Shown one piece after another: positions 5,847 through 10,992 of a stretch of DNA of 10,997 nucleotides. Positions within the stretch are counted from its first letter, which is position 1. Every line of letters begins with the position of its first letter. A program made the translations under genes and the position numbers. The DNA comes from Actinomycetes bacterium (lineage in GTDB: Bacteria > Actinomycetota > Actinomycetes > Actinomycetales > Microbacteriaceae): the NCBI GenBank assembly GCA_023457615.1, contig JAEWKY010000158.1, forward strand, positions 1-10,997, written 5' to 3'. The notes under the pieces were generated by a model that was given only the letters and a program-made list of their open reading frames with translations, did not search any database and was not told the origin of the DNA.

Positions 5847-5922
5847 TCCCGCTGCACCCCTCAACCAGGTCGGCTCGGGGTGGACCCCGACCGAAACCGA
5901 TTGAACGAAAGAAGAACACACC
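5847..5922. other. Intergenic gap rplE-rpsH; the usual S14 gene is absent
   Basis: In many bacteria rpsN/rpsZ (S14, about 61 residues in its zinc form, about 101 in the other) stands between L5 and S8. Here the gap has 76 bases, too short for either form, and no frame shows the CxxC pairs or other S14 sequence. The gap holds a hairpin (5870-5894) and a purine-rich stretch before the rpsH ATG. S14 is essential, so I infer a copy elsewhere, plausibly with rpmB/rpmG as in other actinobacteria. Confidence 0.75.
5870..5894 (+). promoter_or_regulatory. Hairpin upstream of rpsH (possible mRNA processing, stability or regulatory element)
   Basis: TCGGGG (5875-5880) pairs with CCCCGA (5885-5890) around a TGGA loop. 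Past a single bulged C at 5874 the stem continues with TCGG (5870-5873) against CCGA (5891-5894), ten base pairs in all. No T-run follows, so it is not a standard intrinsic terminator, and the downstream genes must be expressed anyway. The role is unknown; a partial attenuator, an RNase stop or a ribosomal-protein binding site are options. Confidence 0.45.
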
Positions 5923-6321
5923 ATGACCATGACGGACCCTGTGGCCGACATGCTGACCCGTCTGCGGAACGCCAACCGTGCGTACCACGACCAGGTCTCG
6001 CTGCCCAGCAGCAAGCTCAAGACCCACATCGCCGAGATCCTCCAGAAGGAGGGCTACATCTCCGGCTGGAAGGTCGAGGACGCCCGCGTCGGCACGACGC
6101 TCACGATCGACCTGAAGTACGGGCCGAACCGCGAGCGCTCGATCGCCGGCATCAAGCGCGTCTCGAAGCCGGGCCTCCGCGTCTACGCGAAGTCGACCGA
6201 GATCCCGCACGTGCTCGGCGGACTCGGCGTCGCCATCCTGTCCACCTCCTCGGGGCTCCTCACCGACCGCGAGGCGACCAAGAAGGGCGTGGGTGGGGAA
6301 GTCCTCGCCTACGTGTGGTGA
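5923..6321 (+). CDS. rpsH: 30S ribosomal protein S8
   Basis: S8 is a primary 16S rRNA-binding protein needed to organise the central domain of the 30S subunit. In E. coli it is also the repressor of the spc operon. The 132-residue protein shows MTMTDPVADMLTRLRNANRA at the start, KLKTHIAEILQKEGYI, the GLRVYAKSTEIPHVLGGLGV linker and the rRNA-binding block ILSTSSGLLTDREA (about 105-118), ending GGEVLAYVW. A second ATG at 5929 is possible. I chose 5923 because MTMTDP is the usual actinobacterial N-terminus. Only a loose purine stretch (GAAAGAAG, 5907-5914) precedes it, unlike the GGAGG sites of other genes here. It follows the largest gap inside the ribosomal block. Confidence 0.98.
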   Translation: MTMTDPVADMLTRLRNANRAYHDQVSLPSSKLKTHIAEILQKEGYISGWKVEDARVGTTLTIDLKYGPNRERSIAGIKRVSKPGLRVYAKSTEIPHVLGGLGVAILSTSSGLLTDREATKKGVGGEVLAYVW

Positions 6322-6327
6322 CCTGAG

Positions 6328-6864
6328 ATGTCGCGAATCGGACGCATGCCCATCGCCGTCCCGTCCGGGGTGACCGTCGAGATCGACGGCCGCGCCGTGA
6401 AGGTGAAGGGCCCCAAGGGCGAGCTGAGCCTCAACGTCGCCGCTCCCATCGAGGTCGCCCTCGAGGACGGCCAGGTGCTCGTGACGCGTCCCGACGACGA
6501 GCGCGCCTCGCGCTCGCTGCACGGGCTGACGCGCACGCTCATCTCCAACCAGATCATCGGCGTGACCGACGGCTACTCCAAGGGCCTCGAGATCGTCGGC
6601 ACGGGTTACCGCGTGCAGGCGAAGGGCGCCTCGCTCGAGTTCGCCCTCGGCTACTCGCACCCGATCACGTTCGACCCGCCCGCCGGCATCTCGTTCGAGG
6701 TCGAGGGCAACACCAAGGTCACCGTCCGCGGCATCGACAAGCAGGCCGTGGGCGAGGTCGCCGCCAACATCCGCAAGCTGCGCAAGCCCGAGCCCTACAA
6801 GGGCAAGGGCGTCCGCTACGCGGGCGAGGTCGTGCGCCGCAAGGCCGGAAAGAGTGGGAAGTAA
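6328..6864 (+). CDS. rplF: 50S ribosomal protein L6
   Basis: L6 binds 23S rRNA near the sarcin-ricin loop and the stalk base, close to where elongation factors dock. The 178-residue length is normal. It has two related alpha/beta domains. The first opens with MSRIGRMPIAVPSGVTVEID and VKVKGPKGELSLN; a linking segment contains the TLISNQIIGVTDGYSKGLEI stretch and VGTGYRVQAKG. The second ends with the signature PEPYKGKGVRYAGEVVRRKA. The ATG lies six bases after the rpsH stop with a poor Shine-Dalgarno match, so it probably relies on ribosomes arriving from rpsH. The stop overlaps rplR as TAATG. Confidence 0.99.
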   Translation: MSRIGRMPIAVPSGVTVEIDGRAVKVKGPKGELSLNVAAPIEVALEDGQVLVTRPDDERASRSLHGLTRTLISNQIIGVTDGYSKGLEIVGTGYRVQAKGASLEFALGYSHPITFDPPAGISFEVEGNTKVTVRGIDKQAVGEVAANIRKLRKPEPYKGKGVRYAGEVVRRKAGKSGK

Positions 6865-7223
6865 TGGCTACCGTGAGCAAGTCCGCGCAGCGTTCGCGGC
6901 GGCACGCCCGCCTGCGCAAGCGCATCATCGGCTCGGCCGAGCGTCCGCGCCTCGTCGTGACCCGTTCCGCGCGTCACGTGTTCGTGCAGATCGTCGACGA
7001 CGCCAAGGGGCACACGCTGGCCTTCGCCTCGACCCTCGAGGCCGACCTGCGCTCGTTCGACGGTGACAAGACCGCCAAGGCGAAGAAGGTCGGCGAGCTC
7101 CTCGCCGAGCGCGCCAAGAAGGCCGGGGTGGACGCCGTCGTGTTCGACCGCGGTGGAAACCGCTTCGCCGGTCGCGTTGCCGCGATCGCCGAAGGCGCCC
7201 GTGAAGGAGGGCTGAACCTGTGA
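6864..7223 (+). CDS. rplR: 50S ribosomal protein L18
   Basis: L18 binds 5S rRNA together with L5 and joins it to the central protuberance. The 119-residue product is normal in length. A basic N-terminus (KSAQRSRRHARLRKRIIGSA) reaches into RNA. The fold continues with ERPRLVVTRSARHVFVQIVD, GHTLAFASTLE, a helix AKKVGELLAERAKKAGVDAV and the typical close FDRGGNRFAGRVAAIAEGAR. The start overlaps the L6 stop (TAATG). The end overlaps the rpsE GTG (GTGA), and an AAGGAGG at 7204-7210 within its last codons serves rpsE. Confidence 0.99.
   Translation: MATVSKSAQRSRRHARLRKRIIGSAERPRLVVTRSARHVFVQIVDDAKGHTLAFASTLEADLRSFDGDKTAKAKKVGELLAERAKKAGVDAVVFDRGGNRFAGRVAAIAEGAREGGLNL
7204..7210 (+). promoter_or_regulatory. 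Strong ribosome-binding site of rpsE inside rplR
   Basis: AAGGAGG ends 9 bases before the GTG at 7220. It decides the GTG start of rpsE, and so shows that the long N-terminal extension of S5 is translated and not upstream noise. Confidence 0.8.
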
Positions 7224-7954
7224 GCGACGCAACCAACCAGGATGCGACCGAGACCGTCGAGACGGTGGCTTCTGTCGCCGGGGGTGCGGGTCTGGAGGCC
7301 CCGGAGGGCCAGGTCGTCGAGACCGCCGCCGGCACCGCGCCCAGCACGAACGAGCGCGAGGCCCGTCGCGGGTCGCGCGAGCGCCAGCCGCGCAACGACC
7401 GCAACTCGCGGGACCGTGGCGACAGCCAGTTCCTCGAGCGCGTCGTGACGATCAACCGCGTGTCGAAGGTCGTCAAGGGCGGCCGTCGCTTCAGCTTCAC
7501 GGCGCTCGTCGTCGTGGGCGACGGCAACGGCATGGTCGGCGTCGGCTACGGCAAGGCCCGTGAGGTGCCGCTCGCGATCTCGAAGGGCGTCGAGGAGGCG
7601 AAGAAGAACTTCTTCCGCGTCCCGCGCTCGCAGAAGACGATCCCGCACCCCGTGCAGGGCGAGGCCGCGGCCGGTGTCGTGCTCCTCCGTCCGGCCGCCG
7701 CCGGTACCGGCGTCATCGCCGGTGGTCCGGTGCGCGCCGTGCTCGAGTGCGCCGGCATCCACGACGTGCTGAGCAAGTCGCTCGGCTCGTCGAACACCAT
7801 CAACATCGTGCACGCGACCGTCGCGGCGCTCCAGCAGCTCGAAGAGCCGCGCGCCGTCGCCGCCCGTCGCGGGCTCGAGTTCGAGGACGTCGCCCCGGAG
7901 CGCCTCGTGCGCGCCGAGGCCGAGGCCCGTGAGGCCGCGAAGGCAGGTGCATGA
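7220..7954 (+). CDS. rpsE: 30S ribosomal protein S5 with acidic/Arg-rich N-terminal extension
   Basis: S5 lies at the mRNA entry channel and the decoding side, affects translational fidelity, and can mutate to spectinomycin resistance. The core starts near residue 70: FLERVVTINRVSKVVKGGRR (the spectinomycin loop, unaltered as far as I can judge), VVVGDGNGMVGVGYGKAREV, the GTGVIAGGPVRAVLECAGI block, and SNTINIVHATVAAL. E. coli S5 has 167 residues; this one has 244. Residues 1-45 are acidic with no Lys or Arg; residues 46-66 carry nine Arg. The C-terminus adds an Ala/Glu/Arg helix. The start is GTG in a GTGA overlap with rplR, supported by AAGGAGG at 7204-7210. Shorter N-terminal tails are known in other actinobacteria. 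Confidence 0.97.
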   Translation: MSDATNQDATETVETVASVAGGAGLEAPEGQVVETAAGTAPSTNEREARRGSRERQPRNDRNSRDRGDSQFLERVVTINRVSKVVKGGRRFSFTALVVVGDGNGMVGVGYGKAREVPLAISKGVEEAKKNFFRVPRSQKTIPHPVQGEAAAGVVLLRPAAAGTGVIAGGPVRAVLECAGIHDVLSKSLGSSNTINIVHATVAALQQLEEPRAVAARRGLEFEDVAPERLVRAEAEAREAAKAGA

Positions 7955-8139
7955 TGGCTGCTCGCCTGAAGGTGACCCAGACCAAGTCCGTCATCAGCGA
8001 GAAGCAGAACCAGCGGGACACGCTGCGGAGCCTGGGTCTCAAGCGCATCGGCGACGTCGTCGTGCGCGAGGACAACAAGCAGAACCGCGGCTACGTCCAG
8101 ACGGTCGCGCACCTCGTGAAGGTCGAGGAGATTGACTAA
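7954..8139 (+). CDS. rpmD: 50S ribosomal protein L30
   Basis: L30 is a small 23S rRNA-binding protein of the 50S subunit, absent from some bacterial lineages. The product MAARLKVTQTKSVISEKQNQ... has 61 residues, typical of the family, with the diagnostic RDTLRSLGLKRIGDVVV block and a short C-terminal strand (AHLVKVEEID). Two ATGs overlap the rpsE stop: 7951 (ATGA) and 7954 (TGATG). I chose 7954 because it gives the usual MAARLK start and matches the TGATG/TAATG junctions elsewhere in the operon; 7951 would add one Met. Its last codons contain GAGGAG, used by rplO, and its TAA overlaps that gene. Confidence 0.97.
   Translation: MAARLKVTQTKSVISEKQNQRDTLRSLGLKRIGDVVVREDNKQNRGYVQTVAHLVKVEEID
8125..8130 (+). 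promoter_or_regulatory. Ribosome-binding site of rplO inside rpmD
   Basis: GAGGAG encodes part of Val-Glu-Glu near the end of L30 and ends 8 bases before the ATG at 8139. It fixes the distal start of rplO and so supports translation of the long N-terminal extension. Confidence 0.7.
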
Positions 8140-8885
8140 TGGCCGAAGAGACCGAGAAGAAGGCTCCCGCCAAGAAGGCCGCCGCCCCCCAGGCCGCGGC
8201 TGCGAAGGCGGCGCCCAAGGCCGCGGCTGACAAGCCGGCTGCCGAGAAGAAGGCTCCCGCGAAGGCTGCTGCCCCGAAGGCCGCCGCCGAGAAGAAGGAT
8301 GCCGCGAAGCCCGCTGCGAAGGCTGCCCCCAAGGCCGCCGCCGCGAAGGACGACACCGCCGCCGCGTCGAGCACCTCGACGACGGCCGCGAAGTCGACCG
8401 CCGCGAAGTCCGCTGCGAAGCCGAAGAAGGACGCGGCTCCGTCGCGTCCGCAGATCCTCAAGGCCCACCACCTCCGTCCCGCCGCCGGCGCGAAGAAGGA
8501 GCGCACGCGCGTGGGTCGTGGTGAGGGCTCGAAGGGCAAGACCGCGGGTCGCGGCACCAAGGGCACGAAGGCGCGCTACCAGGTGCGCGTCGGGCTCGAG
8601 GGCGGCAACCTGAACTCCATCATGCGCGCGCCCAAGCTGCGCGGCTTCAAGAACCCGTTCCGGGTGGAGTACCAGGTCGTCAACCTCGACCGTCTCGCGG
8701 AGCTGTACCCGAGCGGCGGCGACGTCACGATCGGCGACCTCGTCGCCAAGGGCGCCGTCCGCAAGAACGAGAAGGTCAAGGTGCTCGGCACCGGCGACAT
8801 CGCCGTCAAGCTGAACGTCTCCGTCGACAAGGTCTCGAGCTCCGCCGAGCAGAAGATCGTCGCGGCGGGCGGCTCCGTCAAGTAA
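8139..8885 (+). CDS. rplO: 50S ribosomal protein L15 with about 100-residue Ala/Lys/Pro N-terminal extension
   Basis: L15 is a late-assembly 23S rRNA-binding protein. The recognisable protein begins near residue 105 (QILKAHHLRPAAGAKKERTR) and continues with VGRGEGSKGKTAGRGTKG (about 125-142), the rRNA-threading basic loop, then GNLNSIMRAPKLRGFKNPF and the C-terminal domain with NLDRLAELYPSGGDV. That part alone is a full-size L15 of about 145 residues. Residues 2-105 use only Ala, Lys, Pro, Glu, Asp, Thr, Ser, Gln and one Arg, with no Gly, aromatic or branched aliphatic residue. AAPKAAA recurs at 24-30, 44-50 and 62-68. The tail resembles histone-H1-like or mycobacterial HU tails in composition only. 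The start is supported by TAATG coupling and GAGGAG at 8125-8130, and the frame has no ATG before the core. Confidence 0.97.
   Translation: MAEETEKKAPAKKAAAPQAAAAKAAPKAAADKPAAEKKAPAKAAAPKAAAEKKDAAKPAAKAAPKAAAAKDDTAAASSTSTTAAKSTAAKSAAKPKKDAAPSRPQILKAHHLRPAAGAKKERTRVGRGEGSKGKTAGRGTKGTKARYQVRVGLEGGNLNSIMRAPKLRGFKNPFRVEYQVVNLDRLAELYPSGGDVTIGDLVAKGAVRKNEKVKVLGTGDIAVKLNVSVDKVSSSAEQKIVAAGGSVK
8152..8260 (+). repeat. 19-base direct repeat inside the rplO extension
   Basis: CCGAGAAGAAGGCTCCCGC occurs exactly at 8152-8170 and again at 8242-8260, 90 bases apart, so the frame is kept and EKKAPAK repeats every 30 residues. Part of it (8247-8264) also matches rpsQ 4165-4182 over 18 bases. This fits growth of the tail by in-frame duplication, or codon bias acting on a simple peptide. 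Confidence 0.7.
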
Positions 8886-8911
8886 CCCGCTCTGAAGTTC
8901 AGGTAGCGTCA

Positions 8912-8944
8912 TGGGGTGGTGGTCCTCTCGGGGCCACCACCCCG
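8912..8944 (+). terminator. Strong hairpin between rplO and secY, candidate T-less terminator or attenuator
   Basis: GGGGTGGTGG (8913-8922) pairs perfectly with CCACCACCCC (8934-8943). The stem extends inward by TCC/GGG (one G-U) to a five-base loop TCTCG, and outward by one U-G pair. About 13-14 base pairs make it the most stable inverted repeat I see in the window. No T-tract follows. It sits 27 bases after the rplO stop and 62 bases before the secY start, the natural place to separate ribosomal-protein expression from secY-adk. Confidence 0.5.
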
Positions 8945-8992
8945 GCGCACCTGTCGGGATCGTTCGTTCCAGCATCCACCCCAGCGAGACTT

Positions 8993-8999
8993 AGGGAGG
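8993..8999 (+). promoter_or_regulatory. Ribosome-binding site that fixes the secY start
   Basis: AGGGAGG ends 6 bases before GTG at 9006. The frame is open upstream to 8916, but those codons have no SecY character, so this site decides the start. Confidence 0.85.
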
Positions 9000-9005
9000 C
9001 GCGTC

Positions 9006-10331
9006 GTGTTCAGTGCCGTCGCACGGATCTTCCGCACCCCCGACCTGCGTCGGAAGATCGGCTTCACGCTCGCGATCGTCGCGATCTTCCGGCTCGGCTC
9101 CTTCATCCCGGCGCCGTTCGTCGACTTCGAGCGGGTGCAGGGATGCCTCACCTCGTCGAGCGCCGACGGCTCCTCCGGTCTCTACGACCTGGTGAACCTG
9201 TTCAGCGGCGGCGCGCTCCTGCAGCTGTCGATCTTCGCGCTCGGCATCATGCCGTACATCACGGCGTCGATCATCGTGCAGCTCCTCCGCGTGGTCATCC
9301 CGCACTTCGAGACCCTCTACAAGGAGGGCCAGTCGGGCCAGGCGAAGCTCACGCAGTACACGCGCTACCTCACGATCGCGCTCGGCGTGCTGCAGTCGAC
9401 GACGCTCATCACGGTCGCCGCGAACGACCAGCTCCTCGGCACGAGCCCCGGCTGCACCGACCTGCTCGTCACCGAGCGGCCCGAGGCGATGGCGCTCATG
9501 ATCATCACGATGACGGCCGGCACCGGCCTCATCATGTGGATGGGCGAGCTCATCACCGAGCGCGGCGTCGGCAACGGCATGTCGCTCCTCATCTTCACGT
9601 CGATCGTCTCGACCTTCCCGAGCTCGTTCTCGGGTCTCGCGACCAACCCGGAGGTCGGCATCGAGGGCCTCATCGGCGTGATCGCCGTCGGGGTGCTCAT
9701 CATCGCGGCGGTCATCTTCGTCGAGCAGTCCCAGCGACGCATCCCGGTGCAGTACGCGAAGCGGATGGTGGGCCGGCGCACGTACGGCGGCAACAACACC
9801 TACATCCCGATCAAGGTCAACATGGCGGGCGTGGTGCCGGTCATCTTCGCCTCGTCGCTGCTGTACCTGCCGTCGCTCGTGGCGCAGTTCAACACGAGCA
9901 CGACGGGCGTGAACGCCCCGTGGGTGCAGTGGATCCTCGACAACCTCACGTCGGCCGAGAGCCCGCTCTACGCGGCGCTCTACTTCCTGCTCATCGTCGG
10001 GTTCACCTACTTCTACGTCGCGATCACGTTCAACCCGGTCGAGGTCGCCGACAACATGAAGAAGTACGGCGGCTTCATCCCGGGCATCCGCGCGGGGCGT
10101 CCGACCGCCGAGTACCTCGACTACGTGCTCACCCGCGTCACGCTCCCGGGCTCGCTGTACCTCGGCCTCGTCGCGCTCATCCCGCTCATCGCGCTCGTCG
10201 CGCTGCGGGCCGACCAGAACTTCCCGTTCGGCGGCACGAGCATCCTGATCATGGTCGGCGTCGGGCTCGAGACGGTGAAGCAGATCGACTCGCAGCTGCA
10301 GCAGCGCCACTACGAGGGGCTCCTGCGATGA
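9006..10331 (+). CDS. secY: Protein translocase channel subunit SecY
   Basis: SecY forms with SecE and SecG the membrane channel through which SecA or the ribosome moves proteins out of the cytoplasm. The 441 residues show ten membrane segments at roughly 16-38, 66-95, 119-138, 162-181, 188-206, 220-240, 274-294, 320-341, 378-399 and 406-424. Family motifs are FSGGALLQLSIFALGIMPYI with TASIIVQLL (segment 2 and plug), GQAKLTQYTRYLT, GELITERGVGNGMSLLIF, the cytoplasmic loop RRIPVQYAKRM...YIPIKVNMAGVVPVIFA, and NPVEVADNMKKYGGFIPGIR, the ribosome/SecA-binding loop. The only two cysteines (47 and 150) lie in outward loops. It starts with GTG after AGGGAGG (8993-8999), giving MFSAVARIFRTPDLRRK, typical of actinobacteria. 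The stop overlaps adk (ATGA). Confidence 0.98.
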   Translation: MFSAVARIFRTPDLRRKIGFTLAIVAIFRLGSFIPAPFVDFERVQGCLTSSSADGSSGLYDLVNLFSGGALLQLSIFALGIMPYITASIIVQLLRVVIPHFETLYKEGQSGQAKLTQYTRYLTIALGVLQSTTLITVAANDQLLGTSPGCTDLLVTERPEAMALMIITMTAGTGLIMWMGELITERGVGNGMSLLIFTSIVSTFPSSFSGLATNPEVGIEGLIGVIAVGVLIIAAVIFVEQSQRRIPVQYAKRMVGRRTYGGNNTYIPIKVNMAGVVPVIFASSLLYLPSLVAQFNTSTTGVNAPWVQWILDNLTSAESPLYAALYFLLIVGFTYFYVAITFNPVEVADNMKKYGGFIPGIRAGRPTAEYLDYVLTRVTLPGSLYLGLVALIPLIALVALRADQNFPFGGTSILIMVGVGLETVKQIDSQLQQRHYEGLLR

Positions 10332-10918
10332 CGGCGCGTCTGCTCATCGTGGGCCCGCCGGGTGCGGGCAAGGGCACGCAGGCCGCGCGCATCGCCGAGC
10401 GCTACGGCATCCCGACGATCTCGACGGGCGACATCTTCCGCAGCAACATCAAGAACGAGACCGAGCTCGGCAAGCAGGTCAAGGCGATCGTGGACGCCGG
10501 CGACTACGTGCCGGACTCGCTCACGAACGCCCTCGTGACCGATCGCCTCGCCGAGGCCGATGCCGCGGGCGGCTTCCTGCTCGACGGCTACCCGCGCACG
10601 CCCGATCAGGTGGCGTACCTCGACGACCTCCTCGGCTCGCACGGCCACGCGCTGGATGCCGTCATCCGGCTCGTCGCGGACGAGGACGAGGTCGTGCGCC
10701 GGCTGCGTCAGCGCGCGATCGAGCAGGGTCGCGTCGACGACTCGGAGGACGCGATCCGCCACCGCCAGGAGGTGTACCAGCGCGAGACCGCTCCGCTGCT
10801 CGACATCTTCCGGGCGCGCGGCTTCCTCATCGAGGTCGACGGCCTCGGCGCGATCGACGACGTGAGCGCGCGGATCTTCGCGGCCCTCACCGAGCGCGGC
10901 CTGGGCGCTGCCGCGTAA
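10328..10918 (+). CDS. adk: Adenylate kinase, short-lid form
   Basis: This enzyme catalyses ATP + AMP to 2 ADP in the cytoplasm and keeps the adenine nucleotide pool in balance. The P-loop GPPGAGKGTQ is at 9-18. The AMP-binding part follows with STGDIFRSNIK (32-42) and DAGDYVPDSLTNALVTDRL (56-74), then GFLLDGYPRTPDQ (82-94). Arg residues of the lid region are in RLRQRAIEQGRVDDSEDAIR (125-144). The lid is only about ten residues long instead of the roughly 38-residue lid of long forms, and there are no zinc-binding cysteines; the total of 196 residues agrees with the short actinobacterial type. The start at 10328 makes an ATGA overlap with secY and has GAGGGG at 10314-10319 upstream. In relatives map or infA often follows; neither is visible here. 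Confidence 0.97.
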   Translation: MTARLLIVGPPGAGKGTQAARIAERYGIPTISTGDIFRSNIKNETELGKQVKAIVDAGDYVPDSLTNALVTDRLAEADAAGGFLLDGYPRTPDQVAYLDDLLGSHGHALDAVIRLVADEDEVVRRLRQRAIEQGRVDDSEDAIRHRQEVYQRETAPLLDIFRARGFLIEVDGLGAIDDVSARIFAALTERGLGAAA

Positions 10919-10960
10919 CCGAGGACGCTCAGCCCTTCAGCCCGGTGCAGACCGAGGAGG

Positions 10961-10992
10961 GCTCCGATCGGCTCGTTCGAGTCGATCGGGGT
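10961..10992 (+). terminator. Long hairpin after adk, candidate T-less terminator
   Basis: GCTCCGATCGGCTC (10961-10974) pairs with GAGTCGATCGGGGT (10979-10992) around the loop GTTC, giving 14 continuous pairs including three G-U pairs (one of them T-G). It begins 43 bases after the adk stop. No T-run is visible after it, and the window ends five bases later. Termination is the simplest role, but a leader element of a next gene cannot be excluded. Confidence 0.45.

Larger units (their letters stand above)
8886..9005. other. Intergenic region rplO-secY
   Basis: This is the longest gap in the window (120 bases). It carries the strong hairpin in its first half and a clear ribosome-binding site for secY at its end. 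I see no convincing promoter: TAGCGT at 8904-8909 fits a TANNNT -10 pattern but lacks a -35 partner and would start transcription inside the hairpin. A promoter specific for secY is plausible given the gap, but not shown. Confidence 0.5.

Noticed and set aside
5901..5922. TTGAAC at 5901-5906 as a -35 element for rpsH
   Set aside because: A -10 would have to lie inside the rpsH coding sequence and none is seen, so it cannot serve this gene.
7951..7953. Alternative ATG for rpmD giving an ATGA overlap
   Set aside because: It adds only one Met; the next ATG at 7954 gives the usual MAARLK N-terminus and the junction type common in this operon.
8904..8909. TAGCGT as a -10 element for secY
   Set aside because: There is no -35 hexamer at a suitable distance and transcription would begin inside the hairpin; too weak to list as a promoter.
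8916..9005. Possible 30-residue N-terminal extension of SecY from a GTG at 8916
   Set aside because: The added residues (Pro/Arg-rich) are unlike any SecY N-terminus, they would begin inside the strong hairpin, and the AGGGAGG before 9006 explains the start.
8991..10310. Long minus-strand open frame (about 439 codons) opposite secY
   Set aside because: It is an antisense shadow of secY: rich in Arg, Asp, Glu, His and Val, without domain motifs. Long antisense frames are expected in high-GC coding DNA.
9143..10327. Apparent long fusion upstream of adk in the same frame
   Set aside because: The frame stays open across secY by base composition only; the P-loop N-terminus MTARLLIVGPPGAGKGTQ and the ATGA overlap fix adk at 10328.
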